A stretch of 64,000 nt of DNA from Trichuris trichiura (GCA_037903355.1 JBAJFE010000026.1:3534001-3598000); one strand, 5' to 3'; positions 11,270-22,418 are shown, numbered from the stretch's first letter. The notes: generated by a model not told the origin, from the letters alone. Program-made: numbers and translations.

Positions 11270-14200
11270 GTAGCGTACCGAAAACTAATGAAAGTCAATC
11301 ACATAACGCCTAATTAAAGGAAGCGTCTAGCTCTACACTCGTTGATGATTGGATTGAAATGCACAAATCTGGAAAGGCAGTGCAGGAACTTCGCGCACCA
11401 AAATCTAAGCAGGTGAAATCCTTAATGCGTTGATGAGAATTATGTATTGGCAAGAGGCATTAACCTGAAATGAAACATAAATGCATTGTACAGCTAACTC
11501 AAAGATTCCTAGTTTATAGTCAGACTTAGAATAACGGGTATATTCTAATAATCGCTGATTGGTAAGAGAAATGTCCACTTTGCATGCTTATATTATAGAA
11601 ACAAAATACTTCTTTTCTTTGTCACCCTGGAAAGATTGGCCTAGGTAAGTTTTAGTCACTAAATGTGTAAGTATAGGCATTTTCCATTGCAACGCTAGCT
11701 GGTAAACGGATTACGTATTTAATAAAGGTAGGAGGAAATTTGGGAAGCTGCGTAAGCTATTAATATTTGATAGCTAGGCTCCTACTTTGTGAAATTGCAG
11801 TTTCCTTAACATTTTGCAAAGCATTTCCAATAATACAGCACTGACGCGCTTTGCTATTCTTCATAGTTACGCTAGAATGGTTTCATGTGTATTTTGGAAT
11901 AAGTTCACTTAGCCATACTAATTGGCTATCTACAATAAATGCAATGGATACTTTGGTGTTTTCAAAAGCTGCGGGTTATGCCAGCGTGCATATTTTATTT
12001 TGTTATCGAGTGTTAGGGTCATCCTGAATAATCTGATATAGAGAATGAAGTTGAGCAAAGCAGCAGTTTTCACTTCTGTGCTTAGGAAAGTTATTAACCG
12101 TTCACAAAAATGAAAACATGAACCGTAATGTTATCGGTAATAATTACGTGAAACGTTTTAGGTAGAATTCATCTTAAACAGCGAACCTACCAATAGACAT
12201 GTTATGCGCTTCAAGCCATCTGAGCTGACATCTGTGGATGAAGTAATGAATTGTTTGTCAAATGCTTTCCACGTTGGCGTTGCAAAGCTCTACACCCCTT
12301 CAGGCGCTCGGGTAATACGTTTCTACGTTTCACGCTTCTTGTATATGCAATAGCTCCTTGCAGGTTCTTCGCAGTGAGGACATTTTAAATGGGCCAGATC
12401 GACTCATTGCGTGCAAGAAACATGACCGGCCAGTTGTGAGGAAACGTTCAGAGCTGCCGTCAATAACTGGTACGTACGCACATATACTGTTACATATTCT
12501 TTCCCAATGTGCACAAACTCTGCCACTTCAGAAAGGTCCATGGAATTAGAAGTTTCTGGGTTACAGAAACGGCTTGTTAATGATGATTCTTTACCCTGCC
12601 TTTCTGTTCAATCTACTGCTGAAGTACCTAAGGGAAAAAGCAAGAAACAAATGGAATTGCGGTCTCCTGGATATGCAGCCGGGATTGGCAAGTTTGACAC
12701 GCGTTTGAAGAGTTGTATGAAGTCTGCAAAAAGTGAGAACTCACATACATTCGTTCGTTTACCAGCAGTGCGGGGATCTGACAAAAATGTCTTCTAATGG
12801 AAATGAGTCACTTCTTTTACCTGTCTGTTTCGCTAAGTTCAAAATGTAACCTTCAGGCAGGCATTGTAGAACCACTGTTTGCTCAGCACCTTGGCTATGT
12901 TCTCTGAAAATAACGATGATTAGAGTAGCGTGCATTAAAGTTAATCTGTAACTCAGTAAAATGGTCAAGAAGAAAACCAGTTTAAAATTCCTATAATTCA
13001 CTTTACCCCAAAAGCCATGTTCTGCTGAAAGAAGGACAAGACGATTAGGACAGATGTGTATTAAGTGTCACTAGTCAACCACGTTAACAATTATATAAAT
13101 ACGTTCTGGAGAAAACGTTATATTAATCCTAATGGAAGTTACCTTGTCTTTTCAGCGCGGAAGCATCTACGCCTGATCTCTTGAGATGAAAACCTAAACA
13201 TAACACTGAATATTGTCAAATTAGAGAACTTCGTGCGATTGTAGAGACTGCGCAGTTTTGGCATTTGTAGCCACAACTAGGTTTCGTGCAACTATTAGAA
13301 ATCCACTTCACGCAAAATGTTTAGCCTATGGTTTCTCTGAACTGCAGACTAGACTAATTGCTGATGATATCTAAAATGTCGTGTCTCTTATGCCCATAAA
13401 CAGGCAAAAATATCGGTTGGCGATGACACATCCTGTTCCAAGGAATTTGGTTGGCTGCTAGCTTTAATTACGCGACATAAAAGTGACCCGCAATAACCAG
13501 ATATTTATCGCCTCCCATTCAGTGGATCGCAACCCATAAGCGGAAGTTTCCGCTGCGGTAAACTGTCTGGTTTGCTGCGGACTAAACAATGTTAATCGGC
13601 TGGTTAGACCGCTATCACCCAATTATACCTGAGCGGCTTAACTTTCGAGCAGTGCCATTGTACCCTTCAGGTCGAAGAGCAGCTATATCTTGTTTCCTCT
13701 TTACAGTGCCCCTTTCACCCATGCATCTGACAACAGCTATTAATACTTGTTTTTTTCTTAAGTCTTATTTAGTGAGGGTTCTTTTCCAGTCTGGCACAGT
13801 TAAGCATATGTCAAATCAAATGCTGCAGGGCATTCTACGTAAAAACTTCCTGCTGTATAATTTCTGCATGCACTGGAAGAGGCAAAAAATTCGTATAGCT
13901 CTATTTGTTGCGATATTCGCGTAACTGTGCAGAACTGGAAGTTAACTCTCCCAGCAAATAATAATAAGATCAGATCTGGTAGACGTAGTTAGACACATGG
14001 GCAAGGAGAGCCGCAGAGTGACGAACGGGCCGTGCACTAAGAAGACAAGGGATAACTGTCTTTTGACCGAAGGAAGGACCAGATATGACCAGATAATAGT
14101 GATACAACCAGTCGGGTAAAACTGTCTAACGGACTGGAAGTCAGACAGTTCATCTTGCAAAGTGGGGATGAATCAGCCATGGCGAGAAGACTACTTTTTG

Positions 14201-17200
14201 GCAATGCGTTTGTTAACAGAGTTTCGGTGTCAATTTGAATCTGCCTAGCTTGCCTTGGAGGAAATGTGCAGCAAGCTTAGCTTGCTGGTAGTATTGTTCC
14301 CCATTTTTCATTTAAGCGCAGGTGGCGTGTTAACCCCTACCAAACAAGAGAAGCAAATCAGGCATTGTTGATCAGCACAAAGTTACAGCGCTGAAGTCTA
14401 TAACTAAAATAGAGAGCACTGCTATTCCTCAGAACGACGTTAAGTGCGTAGGGACTTGTGTTCCCTTTGGTGGCTTAGGCTTGGGCAGCGTGAACGCATC
14501 CTGTCGGAGCTGCAGAAACTTGCAGTGCTGAGTTAGAAAATCCATACGGCGTGTAATCGCAAACTTAAAATTTTGGGCATTTCTAAAAGATTATTCCTTA
14601 CAGTTAGTTTATGGCGACTGAGGGTGACGTATTTTTCGAAAGCTAAGAGTAAGGAATGGCATTAGCGTTCATCGCTTTCTCTCAATCTGCTAATGGCATC
14701 AGTGAATATTCAGAGTACTTGGTGAGCTCTGGCGGGGTTTTTCTTGAACGGCACGTCAACCTGGTCCGGTGTTATTTGTCTGTACACAGCAGGAGTGGTG
14801 AACCTTTTTGCTGGCGCAGGCCGTTTAGGCGTTTGTTTATAAGACCATTCACAGGCCGTGCAGAATGCTCAACTGAAAAACATAGCCTGCTTACTTACTG
14901 ATACATCCAACAGGCCAAATCCGTGAACCAGAAGATCAACCATGAAACAACCAAAGCTTGTTAAAAGACACCCAGTCTTTCGAAGCCTGCTTTATTTGCA
15001 TGCACGTTCATTTATGTCACCCCTCTAACAAAACGATAAGACGAGACAAGAATAACACTTTGGGCCGGTAGGCGGCCAATGGTCGACGCTACCGATACGC
15101 ACACTAGTGCGGTCTCTACTGCTTGCCTCCAAAGACTAACGACATCGGTTTAGTGACAGAGAGCTGAGAACAAGGCAATCTTTTCAGCTAGGCTGGTGCT
15201 CCCTGCTTGTTACGCAAGATTTCTGCTATTACTAGGATACATACAATAAGTTTTCTTTTTTCTTTCTTCGTAACGGGTCTTTTTTATTAAAGTTAAGTTA
15301 AGTTAAATAAGTTTATCGCATTTTCAAAAAATAAGCTTCCACAGTCACATTTCACTGAATCTCGCATTCATGTGCGGTTGCCTCAGCGAGTGGGAAGGAA
15401 TATTTCGCGGGCCGGACGGAATGGTCTCGCGGGCCAGACGTTCCCCACCCCTGGTCTACAAACACGATATACAAGACGCAGGAACCAATTTCTTCTGGGG
15501 CAAAGATGGAAAATTTGAAATAAGAGATTTCAGAAGCTGCTCAGCCTTTAAAAACGTTCGACTTTGTAACAGGATGATACTTTTTGAAAGGGGTGATATT
15601 TGTATGGAAGAAATCCTGCTAGTTAATAAACAATAAGTTTACTTTTCCGCAGCTTTCAGGTCTAATCTTGACCTGTCTTCAGCGCAGGAGAAATAATGTA
15701 AATGACACGAGGTTATCCCAGTGTCATTTACATTACTTCTCATAATGACAACGGGATTTCTTCCGCATAAACAATATACAGCTCAGTTTTTGTTATAATA
15801 AGGATGATAATCAAAAAATAAACTGCGCAGCCACATCTAGTGCGGGACAGTATTTAGATCCTTCCTAGTACACCTCCATGCCTGTTCTTTCTTTTATTTG
15901 TTGACTAGATATTTTCAGATTGTCTCTACGAGGTCATTGTTTACACTGGAAATCGTTGGGCGGCTGATACTGACGCTGATATATACATAATTTTCTTCGG
16001 CAGCAAAGGCCATTCGGAAATAATTTACCTCAGGCAGAATCCCAACGATTTGAAATTCCAGCAGAATCAGGTAAATTTACTAATGGATACATTACCAATG
16101 TTTTATCTAGTGGAATTTAGGCTGACTTTTTTGAAGTATGGAGCCCTTACTTAGGTGAACTAAGAAAACTGGTAATCGGCCATAATGAGCAAGGATACGG
16201 TAGGTAATAAGGCCACGTTAAGCTCGCTTTATTTTGACTTCAGGAGCTGGAATTTTTATTGAAAGAGTTATGGTGAGCGAACCAACAATAGATGACGCTT
16301 ACTATGCCTTTCCTTGTTCTAAATGGTTAGATCAGGGACAAGTGGACGGCTCATGTGAGCGGCCACTCAAATGTGCTGGTAGTTTTGCGTTTACACAGGA
16401 TTGAACATACCTAAGCGAATCCTTCGAAATTTCAGGTTATTCAAACATGAATGCATTTTCAAAAGAAAATGATTCGATGTACAGCATAAACGCAGGTATG
16501 TCGTTCCAGATAATTTGAAGTTTTACAAGGCTAGTGTTCAAATAAGAAAATCAGTGGAAACTGCAAATAAAGATCGGGAAAATTTATCCGCGAGATTACA
16601 AACCGGAACTACATGTGTTTGCCTATAGTAGTGTGAACAAGGCACGTACTAACTACAGCCAACAAAGAAGGTTAGTCAAGGTCAATGAAGCAGAAACGAT
16701 ATACAGTGTACAACATCATATTTCTTTCCTTGACAGCGCAGTTACATAAAGTCTTTCAGGTTATGCTACATCAGTTCGGTAATTTCTACAAAATACGACT
16801 GGAGGTTGATTACCAAAAATGTGAGGCAATACCATTGGCTTTGCAGATAGAATCTGCTGAATTGCTTCACATTGAAACTGGTGACAGACGGCATATTAGA
16901 TGCAAGTGCTGCTGTCGGCTTAACGTGGACTACCAATGCAGCGGATCAAATCTCCAGCTGTTTCGAGAATTTCCCGTGGTTGACTTAATGAATGATCTTC
17001 TACCAGGTCAGAAATTATTTCAGAAGAAGCTTTGCAACTGCTCTTCAAATGAGATACTTTATTCTGCAGCGATTTAGAGAATTTCTTATTGATGGAAATG
17101 TGAGGAGGTTATGACTGCCTTTTTGCGTGCTTTACGGGAAAAATGGTTTCACGTCTACCTCATTATGCATGCAATCTAACATGAGTCATAGAGAAATATT

Positions 17201-20200
17201 CTTCGCGCTGTTTAGATCACGACAGGCTGTAAAAATGTCTCGCTGCATAGGCTTCTTCTGAGCCATCATGTTCAAACGAGCAGTATCACACTGATGGCAG
17301 TCAAGAAGATTGTCAGAAATTTCATCGACGCTTTTTAAAATGGTGCTAGAATGAATGCACTACTGACAATCCTACAGCTTTTGTGCTCACCTGATTCGAG
17401 GAAGTTTTATATAAAGTTGGCTAGTTCGCATAAGAAACTGAGTATGCAGCAACCGTACATGTTATAACATAATCATTATATCTCGCCTTGACGATAAAAG
17501 TTGTGGTGTATCCATTTATTGAAAAAACAAAATAAAAAGGTGCAAAGTTTTCTGGATCTCCAGATATCCACTTCAGCGTAATAGAAGGAAAGAGGATTAG
17601 TTTTAATAATGCAGCTCCATTTTGAACACGGGGTGTTTCTTAACGGGGCAATGGATTTTCATCTCTACTTCATACGGTATGTATTCTTGCCCGTTGATGG
17701 GTTCTGAAATTAAACCGAAGCAAATGCCCTACCAACGGATGGATGAGCAATTATTAAGGAAAAATACAGAACAAGTACTTAAACAGTTCGGAGTTCGGGA
17801 CTAACCACCATCGGACCATTACCACCATCGCTGACGACGGGACAAGGTTAGTCCCGAAAGCTCCGAACTGTTTAAGTACTTGTTCTGTATTTTTCCTTAA
17901 TAATTGCTCATCCATCCGTTGGTAGGGCATTTGCTTCGGTTTAATTTCAGAACCCATCAACGGGCAAGAATACATACCGTATGAAGTAGAGATGAAAATG
18001 CAGCTCCATTGAAGTATCTTGGTTTAAAATCAGTCCTGCTTGTTTAATAGTCTCTTTTCCTTAGACGCGGTGTTTGTTTTGTTCTTGATTTACCTGTGTT
18101 GCCAGTGTTGCAGCCTTGGGTAAGATGCTTGACCAATACAGAGCACTTTAATAGGTAGCACAGGACAGCGTCTCAAGATATACACACTCCTGCCATCAGT
18201 GCAATTCTCAGGAGCCACGCATTAGTCTGATAGCGAGTGGAATAATTTGCTTGATGGGTGCAGTAGTTCTTATTTTTTCTTTTCCATAATTTATCTTTCT
18301 TCTTATCTTGGCCTTGATGATAATCTGAAGTTTCTTTTCTCGTTTTTCTTCAATCCGCTGTTGTGTTACTGTGATCCCATTCCTCTTTTTTTTCTTTTGT
18401 TTTCATTCTTCTCTTCTTCTTTCGGCTGTTTCGTCATTTACCTCCCTGCATACTATTGAGCTTTCGTGATGCACATGTTTGATGACATCTTGACGCTGCT
18501 CAGCGCCATTCGCTAATCATAAGCTTGATATAACGTCGCCAAAATTCAAGTCTTATTTTTAGGCTCACGTTTGGTAAGGACAGAATACGACTGTCAGCAG
18601 GTTTCTTTCTCAGTCATTCCGTTCTGTCCTTATCTATGCTTAAGCCAAAAGAGAAGCGCTGTGCTTAGGCTTCGATTGAGAGGAAAGCAGAACATGATTA
18701 CCAGCATGTTTCTTTCAGCAGTCTTTTTCTGTCTTTCCGTAAGCTTACGCATAGGCATAGTGCTACGTTCAAGCAGGGGCTTAGCTGAAGGCAGAACGTA
18801 AAGTTCATTTGTTCTTGTTCTCAGAGTGCACTTACACGGAGCTTCTGTACAATAAATTTTGCAAAACTGATCCCTTAACCTTTTGGTTAAAACCACTTAT
18901 GAAAAATGCTGCATTTCCCAAGAACAGGCGCTTTCTTGTTTAAGGCAGTTCATTGGATTTCAATGTGCGAACTGTTGCACAATTACAGTAATACAACAGT
19001 GCTATCTCGACCGCATAATTGTACTCACACTAGTCGTTGACGATTAAAAATCACTGCGCTGTGCACTAATTCGTTGTGACATTTAAAACTGGCTGTTGCA
19101 AGTCGCTTTGAAATACTGTATAGGCATTACTTTAGCTTGCTTTGTGTACTGACAGTTTAATTGTAGTGTATAAATACTACGGCTCTGTAACACTTGGAGA
19201 TATGCACAACATTGAGCAAGGCCGCTTCTTTCATTGCAAACTATATGGAGAACTCGGTGACAGCGGTATTGTCTATTTGGATCAACTTGCATCTAATGAC
19301 GGCAATTTAGAAGTAAGTTGTCTGCTTGTATACACTAGGTGCATGTTGACATATGTGCCCTTTGGGAAACCTCAGATTTGCAATTGCAACTCAGTGGTTT
19401 CAGCTTGATGTTACACTTTAGCAAGCATCAATATTTCAATAATTTTCAAGTTAAAAAGTTCAACGGAAGTTCACATGGAAACGTAAATTTAATTGCCCAA
19501 TCTAACCGCTAAGATTTTTTTTATTTATTCAATATAGAAACAAAGCACTGGCAATTGAAACTTCTTTTGCTTTATGACATTAATATTGTAATGAAATCAA
19601 TAACGTCTTAGTGGTGTAAATGTGCACCTTTTTCACTGGGTTCTGTGTTTCGTACCAAGTGACATTTTGATCGGAAATATTTTATCTTTTTGGCAAACAT
19701 ATGGCTGAATTTTTTCAACTTTCTGTCTACAGCTACCTGGATGTATTCCTAAAAATAAAACATGTTTTACTTTTTTTCAGTCACGAAAGAGATAATCTCT
19801 AATTATTAATATTAACAGTCATAAATCAAGTCAACATGCCATGCAGAGCAAAAGTTATCCGTAATTCAACTGCAACATATCTTTGCCTTCTACGCGTATA
19901 TATTTCTGGCATTTAGTTCGAGGTTGAATGCGTTTCTCTGGGACGTCTAGTGTGCGTTATGTTTTCTACGTTTGTTGATACTGAAGGTACCTATAATAGC
20001 AATGAAGCTGCGATGCTGAGTCTGAATTTACTTTCAGCTGAATACCTCTGCGATGGATTCAGCCTCTTGCAAGAGCTGTACGAAAAACATAATTGCATGC
20101 TGACTGCTGGTAGGCCTTTGCTACCTTGACAGTCCCACATGACATGTATCATTGAAGGAAATGGTTGGCTAATTAAGTCTATCGTAATTCGTGACAGTCT

Positions 20201-22318
20201 TCATTCACCTTACCAGTATGTTTTCACGGAAGGAAGAATTCTTGAAAGGCAATTTCCCGGCGTTTTGCGCAAAGAAATGATTCTTAGTGGTGCGGAGTCT
20301 GTTATGGGGAATGTAGCTGCATATAGTTTTTTACCTTTGTAGATATAACCGGACAGTCGACTAAGTGTCCATCTAAGAAAAAACGTGATGGCAATATGGA
20401 AGTGGAGGTGTGGAAAGTTTTCATTACCAGCAAAGAACAAGCTGAATTTGACACAGTCAACGGCTGCTGCAACTTGACTGTTTATGGTAACTTGGGTAAC
20501 ACTGGGCCAATAGTTCTAGAAGAGCGAAATAACAAGTTTATGCCAAATAAAGTCGCCGTCTTTCAGGTGGGTTTTATTTAATAAAAACAGATGGATTTTG
20601 ATTTTCTTCAATAACCAATCCCGTTGCGAAACGCCTAGCCTTCAAAATGGATTTCAATTTCAAAGGTTATTGCAGCGCAATAAATTTTCAGGTATCTTTC
20701 AAAAGTGTTGGCACCGTGTTCAAAGTTCGTTTGGAGATGGACACTACTGACGAACGTCAGATGACATGGTATTTGAGAAAGGTAAGTAAGAGCTATCAGT
20801 GACCAGCAGCAACGCATTTCATTGGGCAGGTAAAGATGAAGAATATTAATAACGGAGACGAATTTCGTATCAACGTAGACAGTCTGTTGATGAAATCTGA
20901 CCGAAACTCGAGGCCTTCTATAGAGTTGCCCGTCTCCTGGCCTGATATACCTCCTCTTCCAAGTATGTAAGCGCATGCTTTTCCTAAAAGGTTCGGTGAT
21001 TTCCGTTTTAGAGGTTCTGTACACGATATTCGTATACAACGGACATGATACCGTGAAAGATCAAACTCTATCCGCCAGACTAACTATATATGGAGAGCAT
21101 GGGGATTCTGGGCCACGAGTGTTGTACAGCACAGAACGCGGTCAGAAGCTATTCGAACCTGAGAATGTAAGTCCTAAAATGCTTGCAGCTACGTTACATT
21201 TTTTTAAAACTATTTTATTCACTGATTTACAGTCATTAGACTTATATTTGTCCTTTTTTTGGTTGGCTGTCCTTCGCGATTGTCTTAAGTCAGGAAAGCA
21301 TTCAGGAATTTGAGATTACCCATGATCCGTAGTCACCATTAGGAGTGAGCTGAAGTTGCTGATTCTTGTCATATTAGGTTCACAAGTAATAAAAGCATCA
21401 TCCTTAGTTCCGATGACTATAGCAACTTAGGATGCCATTACTAAATACCCAGTTTACAAATAGACTATTTAGGAACATTAAAAATTGCACCCTTTTATTT
21501 ATGTTTGGTATAACTACCTAGTTATGGTATGCTTGTTATAATCTTATTACGGTTTTGCGCTTGCACTGCTTTGTTTCTACTGGCACTGCCGGTTTAAAAG
21601 TAAAAAGTTTCATTTGTATTCACGGAGTACGTACTCGAAGCATACGAGGTATCCGTCCCCCATCATTGGCGAATTGCCAAAATGCACACATGCAGTCGTC
21701 AACGAGATTCATACGCTTGAATCTCGTTGGTGGTCACATGTAATAATTCTCACGCTTCTTTAAAGATGAGGGACGGATACCTCAAAACTTTTCAGCGTGT
21801 ATTCAGTAAATACAAGCGAAGGTTTTTATTTTTGAAGAAGCCACTTCCTTACAAAGACACCAACGAAAGTATTCGGACCTGTTAAAAGAAACTAAGAGGT
21901 CGAAGTAGACTTTGTGAGGGAAGCCAATCTTGTATCGTATAAATATTTATTTAAGCTAATACAGCTGGCATTATGCTCCTATGGTATCATTTTTCGATAT
22001 AAATTCAGTGCAATCAGTTCGAAGTGGAGGCAGTTTTCCTGGGTAGGTTGCGCCAAATCGGCATAACGGCTGACCCAGCTTCCGACTTCACCTGCTGGCA
22101 CGTCTCAGCAATCGCTGTCAAAGATCCGGAAAGTCAAATGCTTTATCAGTTCTCTGCGGATAGGTAATGCTCCGGAAATTTTAAAGTCGTATTACAGTGC
22201 TACGTTTAGGTACATTACACCTTGCGAAAGCTCACTGATTCTCGATAGTGCTACCGTTAATAAAGTGAACGGTGAGCACGTGCACTTTCAAACCAACTCA
22301 GAACAGACTGTTCAATGA
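5532..22318 (+). CDS. Doublecortin-PLAT domain protein (RP1/LOXHD1-like), about 18 exons
   Basis: A spliced gene of roughly 840 residues with two N-terminal doublecortin domains and four PLAT domains. Exons, placed by reading frame and GT-AG sites: 5532-5669, 5715-5875, 11137-11269, 12162-12311, 12364-12469, 12532-12732, 15919-16070, 16760-17006, 19167-19312, 19917-19986, 20038-20109 (uncertain), 20133 or 20158-20289, 20343-20566, 20692-20781, 20830-20962, 21012-21166, 22018-22163, 22249-22318. All phases join except near 20.1 kb. DCX domains bind tubulin or microtubules. PLAT domains are beta-sandwiches that bind lipids or proteins. This pairing recalls RP1 (axonemal) and LOXHD1, so a role in sensory cilia is inferred. 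The start at 5532 lies just after an AG in a CAG context, so upstream or trans-spliced leader exons are possible. Introns carry many repeats. Confidence 0.82.
7160..7925 (-). pseudogene. Pogo/Jerky-like transposase remnant in intron
   Basis: The minus-strand frame at 7919-7704 contains a segment ending NLRMAINNILEAWNDLSK, resembling the helix after the DDE domain of pogo/Jerky transposases, where a conserved AW pair follows an amphipathic helix. Past a stop, the same strand continues with HMWWKL, also expected there. Multiple stops show it is dead. Similarity is weak and judged by eye only. Confidence 0.4.
8100..8600 (-). pseudogene. Penelope-like C-terminal remnant, inverted relative to the next one
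   Basis: On the minus strand this stretch shares a diverged block with the plus strand at about 9110-9290, for example GTTAATCGTT, then TAGCGCT.AGACAA, CAACG.T and GCAGAAGGCTTGG. The plus-strand partner lies downstream of recognisable Penelope RT sequence, so both are read as C-terminal (GIY-YIG side) remnants. Stops in all frames. Confidence 0.4.
8683..9300 (+). pseudogene. Penelope-like retroelement remnant (RT thumb region)
   Basis: The plus strand reads RQMVDRAMNICDAKFLKGEL, which matches the helix after the RT palm of Penelope-like elements (usual form RAL.IC..EYL..EL). About 170 bases on it reads LPYYAGSHKLFKRLE and DFRVYFKT, the next conserved Penelope block between RT and the GIY-YIG nuclease. 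Stops and frame changes lie between. The same helix is seen in the 30.2-kb and 55.5-kb copies. Confidence 0.6.
12162..12732 (+). CDS. Exons 4-6: second doublecortin domain and linker
   Basis: Exon 4 (12162-12311) begins VEFILNSEPTNRHVMRF and continues ELTSVDEVMNCLSNAF and VAKLYTPSGAR. Exon 5 (12364-12469) gives VLRSEDILNGPDRLIACKK, completing a DCX fold. Exon 6 (12532-12732) is a Lys- and Ser-rich linker without recognised domain, ending at a GTGAGA donor whose one-base phase fits the next PLAT exon. Introns 4 and 5 are about 50-60 nt. Confidence 0.82.
14790..15461. mobile_element. Non-autonomous hAT element, interrupted copy
   Basis: The left end CAGGAGTGGTGAACC and right end TTCCCCACCCCTG are hAT-type terminal inverted repeats. 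The interior aligns with the 61595-62064 element and with 33240-33554 (shared blocks include CTTGTTACGCAAGATTT and TTTCACTGAATCTCG). The flanking 8-mers match at only 5 of 8 positions, so the target duplication has decayed. Confidence 0.75.
14893..14983 (-). mobile_element. 91-bp insertion with 9-bp target duplication
   Basis: AGCCTGCTT occurs at 14884-14892 and 14984-14992. The 91 bases between, read on the minus strand, match one end of the dispersed repeat family (TCGAAAGAC, GTTGATCTTCTG, TTTGGCCTGTTGG). The related 61.6-kb hAT copy lacks the insert, so it is a clean later insertion. Confidence 0.8.
15640..15745. repeat. Hammerhead-like motif followed by a 21-bp hairpin
   Basis: On the minus strand 15684-15652 reads CTGAAGA, stem CAGGTC/GACCTG (15657-15662 with 15670-15675), then AAAGC. 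Immediately to the right, 15688-15708 and 15720-15740 form a hairpin of 21 bp with one mismatch or less. Confidence 0.65.
15919..17006 (+). CDS. Exons 7-8: first PLAT domain
   Basis: Exon 7 (15919-16070) reads CLYEVIVYTGNRWAADTDAD and then IYIIFFGSKGHSEIIYL, the usual opening of a PLAT domain with its T/G-D turn. Exon 8 (16760-17006) continues with FGNFYKIRLEVDYQ, then LQIESAELLHIETGD and LFREFPVV. The W normally present before the IES strand is absent, so the domain is somewhat divergent. Confidence 0.8.
17007..19166. other. Intron 8 of the DCX-PLAT gene
   Basis: Contains the 345-bp perfect-arm palindrome at 17655-17999 and, near 18.57-18.75 kb, several scattered TTAGGC-like words. Pyrimidine-rich DNA around 18.26-18.43 kb produces a spurious hydrophobic frame. 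No exon is recognised. Confidence 0.55.
17622..17996. mobile_element. Fold-back element: 139-bp arms, 14-bp direct flanks
   Basis: Bases 17655-17793 are the exact reverse complement of 17861-17999 as far as I can check by eye. A second stem, 17794-17806 with 17846-17858, sits inside, leaving a loop of about 39 bases. AATGCAGCTCCATT occurs at 17608-17621 and again at 17997-18010, consistent with a 14-bp target duplication. The arms contain the dispersed-repeat blocks CAAATGCCC and CAACGGATGGATGAGCAA. The inner part of the plus strand carries CTGACGA (17831-17837), stem GGGAC/GTCCC and GAAAG (17856-17860). Confidence 0.85.
19167..20289 (+). CDS. Exons 9-12: second PLAT domain, one junction unresolved
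   Basis: Exon 9 (19167-19312) reads YKYYGSVTLGDM and GRFFHCKLYGELGDSGIVYL. Exon 10 (19917-19986) gives FEVECVSLGRLVCVMF. The last exon gives GNGWLIKSIVIRD and YQYVFTEGRILERQF. Between them, 20038-20109 has good splice sites and one open frame of 24 codons, but its phase does not fit the good acceptor at 20132. A weaker acceptor ending at 20157 would restore the frame with or without that exon. Confidence 0.7.
20343..20962 (+). CDS. Exons 13-15: third PLAT domain
   Basis: Exon 13 (20343-20566) opens with a basic stretch (SKKKRDG), then VEVWKVFITSKEQAEFD, LTVYGNLGNTGPIVLEE and KFMPNKVAVFQ. Exon 14 (20692-20781) gives VGTVFKVRLEMDTTDE and MTWYLRK, with the conserved Trp. Exon 15 (20830-20962) gives VKMKNINNGDEFRINVDS and IELPVSWPDIPPLP. 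Phases 0, 0 and 1 match across the junctions. Confidence 0.83.
21012..22318 (+). CDS. Exons 16-18: fourth PLAT domain and C-terminus
   Basis: Exon 16 (21012-21166) reads VLYTIFVYNGHDTVKD and LTIYGEHGDSGPRVLYS. Exon 17 (22018-22163) gives FEVEAVFLGRLRQIGITAD, FTCWHVSAIAVKD and LYQFSAD. A last small exon (22249-22318) is placed by an ATAG acceptor in the right phase and ends with a TGA. It is short and without similarity, so the true 3' end may differ. An AATAAA lies about 100 bases downstream. Confidence 0.72.
21167..22017. other. Intron 16 of the DCX-PLAT gene
   Basis: Holds the small inverted-repeat element at 21646-21783. No other feature is recognised. Confidence 0.5.
21646..21783. repeat. 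MITE-like inverted repeat with internal hairpin
   Basis: GAGGTATCCGTCCC at the left is matched by GGGACGGATACCTC at the right. Inside, 21700-21711 and 21718-21729 form a perfect 12-bp stem with a 6-base loop. Confidence 0.7.
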
Positions 22319-22418
22319 GTGAGAAAATGTTTTAAAAATATTTCGCTAGTACTATCTTTTATCCTGTTCAGAAAGCAGAATGCTTCCTTCAAGGCTGCCT
22401 TCAAGAGGCCTTTGAAGC

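Larger units (their letters stand above)
12733..15918. other. Intron 6 of the DCX-PLAT gene
   Basis: No exon is recognised. The right half contains a non-autonomous hAT element (14790-15461), itself interrupted by a 91-bp insertion, and a short fold-back near 15.65-15.74 kb. A frame at 13589-13924 has no similarity or coding signature that I can see. Confidence 0.55.

Noticed and set aside
17608..18010. Mutator-type (MULE) origin for the fold-backs
   Set aside because: Long inverted ends and 9-14 bp duplications would fit, but Penelope coding sequence inside one member and the hammerhead-like motif fit a Penelope link better.
18247..18459. Phe/Ser-rich membrane-like frame
   Set aside because: Produced by a pyrimidine-rich stretch in an intron.
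20635..21039. 134-residue minus-strand frame
   Set aside because: Antisense to exons 14-15 of the DCX-PLAT gene.
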